Source: JBGAQP01 sp044220635 (lineage in GTDB: Bacteria > Pseudomonadota > Gammaproteobacteria > Burkholderiales > Usitatibacteraceae). From it: a DNA stretch of 16,691 bases. Positions 1 through 6,791 of the stretch are shown here, piece after piece. The notes under the pieces were generated by a model, which did not search any database, was not told the origin of the DNA, and saw only the letters and a list, made by a program, of their open reading frames with translations. Location of the stretch: contig JBGAQP010000041.1 of the NCBI GenBank assembly GCA_044220635.1, forward strand, positions 1 to 16,691, in the 5' to 3' direction. Made by a program: the position numbers and the translations under genes. Each line of letters starts with the position of its first letter. Within the stretch, counting starts at the first letter, position 1.

Positions 1-557
1 GCTCGCCAGTCGGCCAGGGGCCGGGGCAGCGAAAGAGAAGAAGACGGCTGGCCGCCGCGCTCGGCGCAGCGCTGCTCGCTTTTGGGGCCCTCTGGGTGGC
101 GTTGCGCGAAGGCGAGGAGCCGCGCCTGCGCGAGGGGGCCCGCCTGCGCGAGCGCGCCCAGGTCCACGCGCGAGTCCTTGAGCACCGTGAGGATGTCGTG
201 CCAGCGAAGCGCCTCGTCGCGCGCTTCGGCGTTCTTCTCCAGCAGCCGGATCGTGGGCTCGGCTTCGCGCGCCCAGGCGTCCAGGCGCTCCAGCCCGCGC
301 GCCAGGGTCGTCGCCGGGGCTTCGGGAAAGCGCGAGGCGATGAGCCCCTCGGTGGGCCACCAGGCGCCGTAGCGGGCGCGGAAGTCGGCGAAGCGGGCCA
401 GCGCCGGGCCGGCGGTGGCGAAGGCCTCGGGAAGCGTCGCGCCGGCGCGCGCCTCGAGCTCGACGGCCCCGGTGGCCGCGAGCGCCTCCAGCAGCAGCGT
501 GGTGTCGTCCTTGGCCACGAGCGCCTCGAACCAGCGGGCGGGGCGCGGCCGGATCAT
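1..557 (-). CDS. V-type ATPase subunit I-like protein, N-terminal part (cut by left edge)
   Basis: The reading frame opens at an ATG at 557, inside the stop of the upstream subunit C-like gene (ATGA overlap, 554-557), and stays open to base 1. The N-terminus (MIRPRPARWFEALVAKDD, then LLEALAATGAVELEARAG) has the pattern of V/A-type ATPase subunit I: a short strand, a helix, then G-x-V-E-L-E. This is followed by a helical, charged stretch expected of the cytoplasmic stator arm. In the family, subunit I holds the proton channel half-sites in a C-terminal membrane domain, which would lie beyond the edge. From about base 110 to base 1 the translation no longer looks like the family and has three consecutive TCT serine codons, rare for this G+C-rich sequence. 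The last 35 or so residues may therefore be foreign or misassembled. The call rests on the N-terminal pattern and the gene order. Confidence 0.6.
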   Translation of the reverse strand, partial: MIRPRPARWFEALVAKDDTTLLLEALAATGAVELEARAGATLPEAFATAGPALARFADFRARYGAWWPTEGLIASRFPEAPATTLARGLERLDAWAREAEPTIRLLEKNAEARDEALRWHDILTVLKDSRVDLGALAQAGPLAQARLLAFAQRHPEGPKSEQRCAERGGQPSSSLSLPRPLADWR

Positions 558-1312
558 GCGGCGATCCTCGCCTCGGGGAACGCGAGGCGGCGCTCGATCT
601 CGCCGCGCAGTCGCTCGAGGTCGAGTGCCGCGAGGGCGAGCCAGGCGAAGGCGCCGACCGGCTCCTGGCCGTGCCTGCGGAATGCCGCGAGCGCCCGGCG
701 CTCGAAGGCGCGGCGCAGCCCCGCGGCTTCGTGGGGCGCGGCGCGGCCGAAGGCGGCGAGGTGCTTCGCGACGGTGGTGGCGAACTGCGAGAGGGATTCG
801 TCGCGCGCGGCCTCTTCGGGCAGGCGGCGGCGCCACTCTTCGCGCCAGGCTTCGCCGAGGCGATCGGGCTCGCGCCAGGCGCGTGCGATCGGCGCGAGCT
901 CGCCCGCGGCGGGGGCCGGCTCCTCTCCGGCGGTCGCGCAGAGGTCGGCGAGCAGGCCGTCCTCGCGCATCCACGCGGCGGGCTCGAGCCCGCGGGCGAG
1001 GTGTGCCGCGGCCGGCAGCCACGGGACGATCGCGCACCAGGCGATCGCGCGGCTCCAGGCGGCGGGCATCCAGGAGGCGACCTCGGCCACGAGGCCGCGC
1101 CAGAAGGCGCGCATCGCGCGGTCGATCGCGTGGGCGTCGGGACGCTCCGGGAGGTCCTTCACCGCATCGTGAAACCAGGTTTCGCGCGCGAGGTCGAGGA
1201 CGGGCGCGAGATCGCGCGCGTGCTCCATGGCGCTCCAGCCCGATTCGTCCGGGCGGCGGCCGAGCCGCGCCTGCATGCGGGCGAGGGCGTACTCGAGGCT
1301 GCCGGCGCTCAT
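554..1312 (-). CDS. V-type ATPase subunit C-like protein
   Basis: This 252-residue, largely helical protein is rich in Ala, Arg, Glu and Trp and has no signal peptide. The ATG at 1312 overlaps the stop of the upstream G/H-like gene (ATGA, 1309-1312), and its own stop overlaps the start of the subunit I-like gene in the same way, so all three are translationally coupled. The C-terminus (AFAWLALAALDLERLRGEIERRLAF) resembles the end of subunit C of bacterial V/A-ATPases, where a helix of the form LAY-x3-E-x-E-x3-L-R is conserved. In that family subunit C (AC39/d-type) is the socket joining the central rotor to the membrane ring. At 252 residues it is shorter than the usual 320-350, as expected for a divergent proteobacterial version. 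The assignment is inference from the C-terminal motif and neighbours; a general annotation would be hypothetical protein. Confidence 0.55.
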   Translation of the reverse strand: MSAGSLEYALARMQARLGRRPDESGWSAMEHARDLAPVLDLARETWFHDAVKDLPERPDAHAIDRAMRAFWRGLVAEVASWMPAAWSRAIAWCAIVPWLPAAAHLARGLEPAAWMREDGLLADLCATAGEEPAPAAGELAPIARAWREPDRLGEAWREEWRRRLPEEAARDESLSQFATTVAKHLAAFGRAAPHEAAGLRRAFERRALAAFRRHGQEPVGAFAWLALAALDLERLRGEIERRLAFPEARIAA

Positions 1313-1659
1313 TTCGGCCCCGGGGAGGTGAGCTCGGCGGCGAGCCGGCGGACCGCGGCCTCGAGGCGCGCGAGCTCGCCGGCCGTGGGATTCGATTCGG
1401 TGGCGAGGCGCGCGGCCGCTTCGCGCACTTCCTCCCGGCGCTTGGCGATGCGTTGTTCCACGCTCTCGCGCACGCCGGCGATGCGCCGCTCGGCGCGCTC
1501 GACGATGGCGCGGGCTCGGGCCCGCGAGGCCTCGAGCAGGGCCTCGGCCTCGCGCGTGGCGCGTTCGACCGCCTCGCGTGCCGCACCTTCCGCAGCGAGC
1601 ACTCGCGCGATGGCGGACTCGACCTGCTCCTGCGGGGGCGGTGCCTGGCGGGCAGCCAC
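1309..1659 (-). CDS. V-type ATPase peripheral-stalk subunit (G/H-like coiled coil)
   Basis: This 116-residue protein is almost entirely a charged amphipathic helix from about residue 10 to 110 (runs such as ARAIVERAERRIAGVRESVE), as in the G/H peripheral stalk subunits of V/A-type ATPases that hold the catalytic head to subunit I. The start is a GTG at 1659, chosen because a perfect AAGGAGG lies 4 bases upstream (1664-1670 on the minus strand) and the next residues (AARQAPPPQEQVESAIARVL) read straight into the helix. It is the first gene of the leftward operon and is coupled by ATGA to the subunit C-like gene. Coiled coils carry weak family signal, so another coiled-coil stator or an unrelated helical protein is possible. 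The position ahead of C-like and I-like genes is the main support. Confidence 0.6.
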   Translation of the reverse strand: MAARQAPPPQEQVESAIARVLAAEGAAREAVERATREAEALLEASRARARAIVERAERRIAGVRESVEQRIAKRREEVREAAARLATESNPTAGELARLEAAVRRLAAELTSPGPK

Positions 1660-1771
1660 AAACCCTCCTTCTTTCGATGGAGTGCCCTTCCAAGCTACTC
1701 CTGCGGGTATGGGCGCCCTTGATGGCGGTCAAAGGGTCCGGGGCGGGGCGGCGACTCCCCCGGTTGGTAGA
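1660..1771. promoter_or_regulatory. Divergent promoter region between the V-ATPase-like operon and the MFS gene
   Basis: This 112-bp gap separates two gene runs that read away from each other, so both promoters should lie here. Two elements can be seen. A TAGAAT hexamer at 1768-1773 matches a sigma-70 -10 box at five of six bases, but it overlaps the MFS ATG and lacks a good -35. A 6-bp inverted repeat CCGGGG/CCCCGG sits at 1738-1743 and 1758-1763. On the minus strand TTGACC (1727-1732) resembles a -35 box, but no acceptable -10 lies 16-18 bases further on. No promoter can be fixed with confidence. Confidence 0.4.
1664..1670 (-). promoter_or_regulatory. Strong Shine-Dalgarno for the GTG start at 1659
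   Basis: AAGGAGG on the minus strand, 4 bases before the GTG. It is a full anti-16S match and decides the start, since no in-frame ATG is available nearby. Confidence 0.75.
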
Positions 1772-3025
1772 ATGGCGCGAGCCCCGATCCCGCCTCCCGA
1801 CTTGTCCGCCGCCACCCCTCCCGCGTCCCTTCGCCAGGACGCGACCGTCATCTCCCTCGTGGGCTTTTCCCACGGGACCTCGCATTTCTTCCATTTCGTC
1901 CTCCCGGCGCTGTTCCCCTGGCTGATGCCGGAGTTCGGCCTGAACTTCACGCAGGTCGGCACGACCATGACGGTGTTCTTCGTGGTCTCGGGCACGGGGC
2001 AGGCGATGGCGGGGTTCGTGGTGGACCGCCTCGGGGCGCTTCGCGTGCTCTATGGCGGGATCGGCCTGCTTTCCCTCTCGGGGCTCGCGCTCGCCGCGGC
2101 GCAGAACTACCCGATGCTGCTGCTTGCGGCCGCGATCGCGGGCCTCGGCAATTCGGTCTTCCACCCCGCGGACTTCACGCTGCTCAACAAGCGCGTGACG
2201 CCCACGCGGCTCGGGCACGCGTTCTCGGTGCACGGCCTTTCGGGCAACCTCGGCTGGGCCGCATCGCCCGTGCTGATGACTTCCGTGGCGAGCGTCTGGG
2301 GCTGGCGGGCGGCGGGTGTCGCGGCCTGCCTCGTGGGTGTCGCGGCGCTCGCGTTCCTCGTGCTCAACCGCGCTTCCCTTGCGGACCAGCCCGCGCCCGC
2401 GGGACCGCGCAAGGCCGCGGGCGGCACCTTCGATTTCCTGCGCGTGCCCGTGGTGTGGATGTGCTTCGCGTTCTTCCTCCTCGTGGTGATGGCGTTCGGC
2501 GCGCTGCAGAACTTCGGCCCGCCGGTGCTCGAGCGCATCTACGGCCTGACGCTGCCCGTGGCGGCTTCCGGGCTCACGGCCTACCTGCTCGGGAGCGCGG
2601 CCGGTGTCGCGGCCGGCGGGTTCGCGGCCTCCCACGGCGAGGGGCAGGAGCGGCTCGTGGCGATCGCGCTTTCGTGCGCGGCGGCCTGCGCGGCCGCGCT
2701 CGCCACCGCGGCGGTGCCCGCCTGGAGCGTGGTGGTGCTCATGGGCGCGATGGGCGTCTTCACCGGGTTCTCGAATCCCTCGCGCGACCTCCTCGTGCGG
2801 CGCGCGGCGACGAGCACTTTCGGCGCGGCCGCCTACGGGCGCATCTACGGCTTCGTGTACTCCGGGATCGACACGGGGCTGGCCCTTGCGCCCCTCGCGT
2901 TCGGCCCGCTCATGGACGCGGGGCGCTTCACCCAGGTGCTCTGGGGAGTCGCGATCCTGCAGGGACTCGCCATCGTCACCGCGCTCACCGTGGGCGTGCG
3001 CACTCGTGCGCGCACTCCTGCCTGA
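1772..3025 (+). CDS. MFS transporter, Fsr (fosmidomycin resistance)-like
   Basis: A 417-residue integral membrane protein with about 12 hydrophobic segments in two halves separated by a basic loop (near residues 205-220, PAGPRKAAGG). The opening (GFSHGTSHFFHFVLPALFP) and the later GLGNSVFHPADFTLLN with GHAFSVHGLSGNLGWAASPV follow the Fsr pattern of an SH motif in helix 1, G-x-x-S-V-F-H-P, and a glycine-rich gate. In the family these are proton-driven efflux or uptake carriers; the substrate cannot be read from sequence. The ATG at 1772 is used. It has no clear ribosome-binding site and overlaps a -10-like TAGAAT, so a start at TTG 1802 is possible; either keeps the first membrane helix whole. 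The DUF4394 lipoprotein gene follows after 13 bases and is probably co-transcribed. Confidence 0.85.
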   Translation: MARAPIPPPDLSAATPPASLRQDATVISLVGFSHGTSHFFHFVLPALFPWLMPEFGLNFTQVGTTMTVFFVVSGTGQAMAGFVVDRLGALRVLYGGIGLLSLSGLALAAAQNYPMLLLAAAIAGLGNSVFHPADFTLLNKRVTPTRLGHAFSVHGLSGNLGWAASPVLMTSVASVWGWRAAGVAACLVGVAALAFLVLNRASLADQPAPAGPRKAAGGTFDFLRVPVVWMCFAFFLLVVMAFGALQNFGPPVLERIYGLTLPVAASGLTAYLLGSAAGVAAGGFAASHGEGQERLVAIALSCAAACAAALATAAVPAWSVVVLMGAMGVFTGFSNPSRDLLVRRAATSTFGAAAYGRIYGFVYSGIDTGLALAPLAFGPLMDAGRFTQVLWGVAILQGLAIVTALTVGVRTRARTPA

Positions 3026-3038
3026 AAGGAACCTCCCG

Positions 3039-3941
3039 ATGAAACTGCCGATCGCGACGCTGCGGCTCGCGTTGCCCCTGGCGCTGTGTCTCGCCGCCTG
3101 CTCCTCGGTGCCGAAAGTCACGTCGTTCGCGGCGCCCGCGGAGCCCGAGGGCCGGCCGCGGGGCGAGACGCTCGTCGCCGTCACCGCTTCGCAGCAGCTC
3201 CTGCGGTTCGATGCGGGCACGCCGGGAACGATCGCCTCGCGCGCGCCAATCGCGGGACTCGAGGAGGGCGACGGGCTCGTCGGTATCGGCTGGCGCGCGG
3301 CGCGACGCGAGCTGATCGCGCTGGGGTCGCGCGGGCGGCTCTACGTGGTCGACGCGGCGAGCGCCAAGGCGGCGCAGATCCTCCCGCCCGACGGGTCCAC
3401 CATTCCGCTGCACGGCAACGAGTTCGGCTTCGACGTCGATTCGCGGACCGGGCGCGTCCGCGTCGTGAGCGACCAGGGCATGAACCTGCGCATCAGCCCG
3501 GAGACAGGCCAGGCGATCGACGGCGATCCCCAGTCGGAGGGGCTGCAGCCCGACGGGGCGCTGCGCTACCCGACGGGCGACGAGAACGAGGGCTATCCGC
3601 CGCGGCTCCTCGCGATCGCGAGCAGCGCCGCGGGAGTCACCTACGGGATCGACACGCGCCACGGCACCCTCGTTACGCTCGGGAGCGGGCCCGGGGACGC
3701 GGCGTCGGGTTCCCCCAATGCGGGCCGCGTCCACACGGTGGGCTCCATCGGCATCGGGCAGGTCGAGCGCATCGCCTTCGACATTTCGGCGGCCACCGGC
3801 GCGGCCTACGCGGCCTTCACGCCGGGCGACGCGAAGCAGTCGCGCCTCTACCTCATCGACCTCACCAACGGCCGCGCCACCTTCCTCGGCTCCATCGCCG
3901 CTGCCGAACCCATCCGCGCCCTCGCCGTCCTCCCCAAATAA
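3039..3941 (+). CDS. DUF4394 domain lipoprotein
   Basis: This 300-residue protein begins with a lipoprotein signal: basic N-terminus, hydrophobic core and lipobox L-A-A-C with the acylated Cys at residue 21 (LALCLAACSS). The rest matches the DUF4394 style: repeated beta-strand blocks such as LVAVTASQQLLRFDAGTPG, LVGIGWRAARRELIALGSRGRLYVVD, GNEFGFDVDSRTGRVRVVSDQG and LLAIASSAAGVTYGIDTRHGTLVTLG, which suggest a propeller-like fold. The family has no established biochemical function. The start is fixed by AAAGGA at 3025-3030, 8 bases upstream, and by the signal peptide. The stop TAA (3939-3941) overlaps the first base of the REP-like palindrome, so any transcript runs directly into that hairpin. 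It shares a strand with the MFS gene upstream with a 13-base gap, but no functional link is known. Confidence 0.85.
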   Translation: MKLPIATLRLALPLALCLAACSSVPKVTSFAAPAEPEGRPRGETLVAVTASQQLLRFDAGTPGTIASRAPIAGLEEGDGLVGIGWRAARRELIALGSRGRLYVVDAASAKAAQILPPDGSTIPLHGNEFGFDVDSRTGRVRVVSDQGMNLRISPETGQAIDGDPQSEGLQPDGALRYPTGDENEGYPPRLLAIASSAAGVTYGIDTRHGTLVTLGSGPGDAASGSPNAGRVHTVGSIGIGQVERIAFDISAATGAAYAAFTPGDAKQSRLYLIDLTNGRATFLGSIAAAEPIRALAVLPK

Positions 3942-3960
3942 ATGGGGACAGTCCCCATTT
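3940..3960. repeat. REP-like palindrome 1
   Basis: A perfect 21-bp palindrome: AAATGGGGAC, a central A, then GTCCCCATTT. It begins inside the stop codon of the DUF4394 gene. The same unit recurs at 3989-4009 with central T, i.e. in the opposite orientation. Confidence 0.9.
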
Positions 3961-3966
3961 AAAGGC

Positions 3967-3982
3967 TGTAACACAGGTTACA
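3967..3982. repeat. Small inverted repeat between the two palindromes
   Basis: TGTAAC (3967-3972), loop ACAG, GTTACA (3977-3982). It is a 6-bp stem placed near the midpoint of the spacer, so the whole 70-bp unit can fold as three stems or as one long outer stem made from the two 21-bp copies. Confidence 0.7.
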
Positions 3983-3986
3983 AGGA

Positions 3987-4559
3987 TTAAATGGGGACTG
4001 TCCCCATTTTTCGGGGGCAGGTGAGGAGGTGGTCGTCGACGAGGCCGACGGCCTGCATGAAGGCGTAGACGATGGTCGAGCCGACGAAGGTGAAGCCGCG
4101 TTTCTTGAGGTCTTTCGAGAGCGCGTCGGATTCGGGCGTGCTCGCGGGGATGTCGGCGAGCTTCCGGGGGCCGTTCACGCGGGGCCGGCCGCGGACGAAG
4201 CGCCAGACATAGGCGTCGAAGCTGCCGAACTCCTTCTGCACGGCGAGGAAGGCCTTCGCGTTCTTCACGGTGCCCTCGACCTTCAGGCGGTTGCGGACGA
4301 TTCCCGGGTCGAGAAGCAGCTTCTCGACGCGCGCGGGCGTGAAGCGCGCGACCTTCGCCGCGTCGAATCCCGCGAAGAGCCGCCGGTAGTTCTCGCGCTT
4401 GGCGAGGATCGTGGACCAGGAAAGCCCGGCTTGCGCGCCCTCGAGGACGAGGAACTCGAAGAGCACCCGGTCGTCGTGGACCGGGCGGCCCCATTCGCGG
4501 TCGTGGTAGCGGATGTATTCAGGGCTCGAAAGGCACCAGGGGCAGCGGCGTTCGCTCAT
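3987..4559 (-). CDS. tag: DNA-3-methyladenine glycosylase I
   Basis: This 190-residue enzyme is of normal length for Tag. It removes 3-methyladenine from alkylated DNA in base excision repair, in the cytoplasm. Family landmarks are in place: the N-terminal RCPWC with zinc-ligand candidate Cys6, YHDREWG with His19, LEGAQAGLSW with Glu40 in the base pocket, SDALSKDLKKRGFTFVGSTI near residue 145-160, and the zinc-binding H-x3-C (His177, Cys181) in DDHLLTC. The ATG at 4559 overlaps the stop of the acyltransferase gene (ATGA, 4556-4559), so it is the last gene of the leftward run and translationally coupled. Oddly, the final residues after TCPR (K-M-G-T-V-P-I) and the stop are encoded by the inverted REP palindrome, so the native C-terminus has been replaced or extended by a repeat. 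All catalytic residues lie before this. Confidence 0.95.
   Translation of the reverse strand: MSERRCPWCLSSPEYIRYHDREWGRPVHDDRVLFEFLVLEGAQAGLSWSTILAKRENYRRLFAGFDAAKVARFTPARVEKLLLDPGIVRNRLKVEGTVKNAKAFLAVQKEFGSFDAYVWRFVRGRPRVNGPRKLADIPASTPESDALSKDLKKRGFTFVGSTIVYAFMQAVGLVDDHLLTCPRKMGTVPI
3989..4009. repeat. REP-like palindrome 2 (inverted copy)
   Basis: The reverse complement of palindrome 1 (central T in place of A), followed on the plus strand by further T residues (4010-4011) that give a run of five. On the minus strand it encodes the last codons of tag (K-M-G-T-V-P-I) and its TAA stop begins at 3989. Confidence 0.9.
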
Positions 4560-5758
4560 GGCGTGCGTTTCCTCATGAAGGGCAGCTCGACGAAGCGGTA
4601 CGAAACCCACGCGACCGCGAGCACGAAGGCGAGCCACGCGGGCAGCGACGCCCAGCCGAGGTCGGGCGCGTGGAGGTTCCACAGGATCAGCAGCGGCAAG
4701 TGGTAGAGGTAGGCCGAGTAGCTCACGCGGCCGACGAACGCGAGCGGGGCGTTGGCGAGCAGCGGCCGCGCGACGGCGAGCCCGCGCGAGACGAGCGCGA
4801 GCATCGCGAGCCCCATGCAGGCGGGCGTGAGGATCCACGCGAATTCCCCGAGCCTCGCGTTCCACGCCGCGTAGAGGGCGTAGAGCCCGCCGAGCGACGC
4901 CACCGCGAGCGCGAGCCAGCCGAGGCTTTCCCCGGCGCCCGCGGGCCGCGCGCGCCACGCGAGCCAGGCGCGCCCGCACAGGATCCCCGCGGCGAAATGC
5001 GCGAGGTAGCCGGGCAACTGCGTCGTGAGCAGATGGCGGATCACGGACTCGGGCAACGACCACTTCGCGCCGATCGCCAACTGAACGCCGACGAGAGCCT
5101 CGAGGTCGTGGGCCGAGAGCCAGCGCCAGGCGAGCGCGGCAAGCGCCAGCGCCCCGGCCGTGCGCCACGGCGCGCGCACCAGCCACGGCGCGAGGAACGG
5201 CAGCAGGAGGTAGTACTGGGCCTCGAGCGCAAGCGTCCAGAGCGCCCCGTTCAGCGTGAGCGAGGCGCTCGAAAGCGGCGTCGTGTAGTGCAGGAAAGTC
5301 GCGTGCGCCGCCGCGTTGTAGAGCAGGAACCAGAGGTCCTGGCGCCAGTAGGCGATGCCCTTCACGAGCGGAAGGCACACGAGGAAGAGGAACGCGAGCT
5401 GCACGTAGTAGGCGGGCACGATGCGCAGCACGCGCCGCAGGTAGAAGTCGCGCGTGGCGGGCTCGGGCCGGCCCTCGGCGGCGTGGCGGAACCACGGGAG
5501 CGTGAGCAGGAACCCCGTGATGAGGAAGAAGAGGTCGACGCCGAGGTAGCCGTTGCGCAGGATCACCTGCAGCGGCGCCGCATCGGCGACGAGCGCGATC
5601 CACGGATCGGCGAAACGGGCATCGCGCACGACGAGGTAGTGGAAGAGCATCACCCAGAGGACGGCCACGCCGCGCAGGCCCTCGATCGGGCCGATGGTGC
5701 CGACCTCCGCGCGCACCCCCTCGTCGGGGTGCCGGTCAGAAACGAAGGCGATCGCCAT
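4556..5758 (-). CDS. Acyltransferase 3 family membrane protein (OafA/OatA-type)
   Basis: A 400-residue protein with about ten hydrophobic segments, typical for acyltransferase 3 enzymes that transfer acyl groups (often acetyl) across the membrane to glycans or lipids. Signature elements are EGLRGVAVLWVMLFHY near residue 26-41, with the conserved Arg29 and the catalytic-type His40, then GYLGVDLFFLITGFLL (70-85), DFYLRRVLRIVPAYY (104-118) and a C-terminal F-V-E-L-P-F. The ATG at 5758 overlaps the attH-like gene by 23 bases and lacks a clear ribosome-binding site. A GTG at 5716 would remove the overlap but has only a poorly spaced GAGGGG, so the start is uncertain by 14 residues. The tag gene follows with ATGA coupling. 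Acceptor substrate is unknown; neighbouring att-like genes suggest an envelope role (inference). Confidence 0.9.
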   Translation of the reverse strand: MAIAFVSDRHPDEGVRAEVGTIGPIEGLRGVAVLWVMLFHYLVVRDARFADPWIALVADAAPLQVILRNGYLGVDLFFLITGFLLTLPWFRHAAEGRPEPATRDFYLRRVLRIVPAYYVQLAFLFLVCLPLVKGIAYWRQDLWFLLYNAAAHATFLHYTTPLSSASLTLNGALWTLALEAQYYLLLPFLAPWLVRAPWRTAGALALAALAWRWLSAHDLEALVGVQLAIGAKWSLPESVIRHLLTTQLPGYLAHFAAGILCGRAWLAWRARPAGAGESLGWLALAVASLGGLYALYAAWNARLGEFAWILTPACMGLAMLALVSRGLAVARPLLANAPLAFVGRVSYSAYLYHLPLLILWNLHAPDLGWASLPAWLAFVLAVAWVSYRFVELPFMRKRTP

Positions 5759-6791
5759 AGCCGGTGAGCTCGAGGTAGCCGCGCCCGGCGAGCCCCGCGG
5801 GGCCGCGCACCCGCACGGCCCCTTCCCAGTAGACGATGCCGACGCTGGCCCGCGCGTCGAGCTCCTGGTCGTCCATGAGCGGCTCGAGCCGCCAGGTCGA
5901 GGCGCCCACGGCCACGTCCATCGCCACCGGGAAGCTCACGCCCGTGCGCGGCGACTTCCACTGGCGAAGCGGCGTGAAGCGGACCTCGCCCGGCCCGAAG
6001 GTCGCGGGAGCGCCACCGCGCGGGCGAAGCGTCGCCGAGGCCCACAGCGGCCGGCCGTCGGCCGCGCGGATGCGAAAGGCCATGAGCGCGGAGCCGTCCT
6101 CGAGGTTCGCGCCGAGCCAGTCCCAGCCGACGGCGTCCGCCGCGAGGAGCTCGCTCGACCACTCGTGGTCGAGCCAGGCGACCCCCGTCACCTCGATCGC
6201 CTCGCGCCCGATCGTGACCCGCCCCGTCACCGCGAGCTGCGGCTCGCTGTAGTAGTAGCTCGCGTGGCTCGTCGAGGGCCCCTTGCGGCTGAAGCCCGCC
6301 TCTCCCTGCAGGAGGACGGGCTGCGTGGGCCGCATCGCGAGATCGAGCGTGAACTCGCCCGCCGGGATTCGTGCGCGATACGCCCCGTCCTCGCGCGCGA
6401 GCGACCAGTCCTCGATGAAGACCTCGGTGTCGCCGGTGCGCGCCTCGGCGAGGCCCTGCCCGGCGCGCGCGGCCCGCTCGCCGTGGCGCAGCTTTCCGTG
6501 GGCGGGCTCGGCGAGCGCCGCGTGGGCGAAGAGGAGCTGGCCCGGCGCGAATCGCCCCGGGTCGCCCTCGGCCGCGGGATTGCGCAGCCGGAAGAAGGTC
6601 ACCTGGAACCCGAGGGGACCGCGCGGAGATTCCAGTTGCCCGGTCGCGTACCACCATTCGATGCGGTGTCCGGGATGGGAGCCGGCGTCGCGCGGGAACG
6701 CGAGCGCGCGTCCCGGGACCACGGGATCGAAAGTCGCTGCGGAGGCGATCGCAGAGAGGAAAAGGGCGAGGGCGGCGAGGGACCTAGGCAT
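5736..6791 (-). CDS. AttH-like, CrtC/lipocalin-like domain protein
   Basis: A 351-residue exported protein. Residues 1-18 form a signal peptide (LAALALFLSAIASA). The mature part opens with FPRDAGSHPGHRIEWWYATG, the H-P-x-x-R-x-E-W-W-Y-x-T-G signature of AttH/CrtC-like proteins, and contains GVAWLDHEWSS and WDWLGANLEDGSALMAFRIR, matching the second lipocalin-like half. The family includes carotenoid 1,2-hydratase, but short exported versions encoded beside an FtsX-type ABC transporter are the AttH type, whose ligand is not established. The fold implies binding of a hydrophobic molecule in the periplasm. The ATG at 6791 overlaps the permease stop by 8 bases, indicating coupling and a shared role with the transporter. 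Carotenoid hydratase activity is unlikely here because no carotenoid genes are nearby and the protein is secreted. Confidence 0.85.
   Translation of the reverse strand: MPRSLAALALFLSAIASAATFDPVVPGRALAFPRDAGSHPGHRIEWWYATGQLESPRGPLGFQVTFFRLRNPAAEGDPGRFAPGQLLFAHAALAEPAHGKLRHGERAARAGQGLAEARTGDTEVFIEDWSLAREDGAYRARIPAGEFTLDLAMRPTQPVLLQGEAGFSRKGPSTSHASYYYSEPQLAVTGRVTIGREAIEVTGVAWLDHEWSSELLAADAVGWDWLGANLEDGSALMAFRIRAADGRPLWASATLRPRGGAPATFGPGEVRFTPLRQWKSPRTGVSFPVAMDVAVGASTWRLEPLMDDQELDARASVGIVYWEGAVRVRGPAGLAGRGYLELTGYGDRLRF

Larger units (their letters stand above)
3940..4011 (+). terminator. Possible bidirectional terminator formed by the REP pair
   Basis: Two strong G+C-rich hairpins lie between convergent genes, and the second is followed by a T run in the plus direction (4007-4011). 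This is a plausible intrinsic terminator for the MFS-DUF4394 transcript. In the minus direction the hairpin closest to tag overlaps its coding end, and only a weak T-rich tail follows. Function is inferred from position and shape only. Confidence 0.45.

Noticed and set aside
123..152. Two copies of CGCCTGCGCGAG, 18 bases apart
   Set aside because: In frame with the subunit I reading and explained by repeated Leu-Ala-Gln-Ala codons; not a mobile or regulatory repeat.
554..3220. 888-codon minus-strand open frame spanning the MFS gene and the C-like subunit gene
   Set aside because: Only the last 252 codons (554-1312) are real; the upstream part is an antisense shadow of the MFS gene, rich in Arg, His and Gly with no domain pattern.
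5736..6791. Carotenoid 1,2-hydratase (crtC)
   Set aside because: The family is shared, but the signal peptide, the ABC transporter context and the absence of carotenoid genes favour the AttH type.
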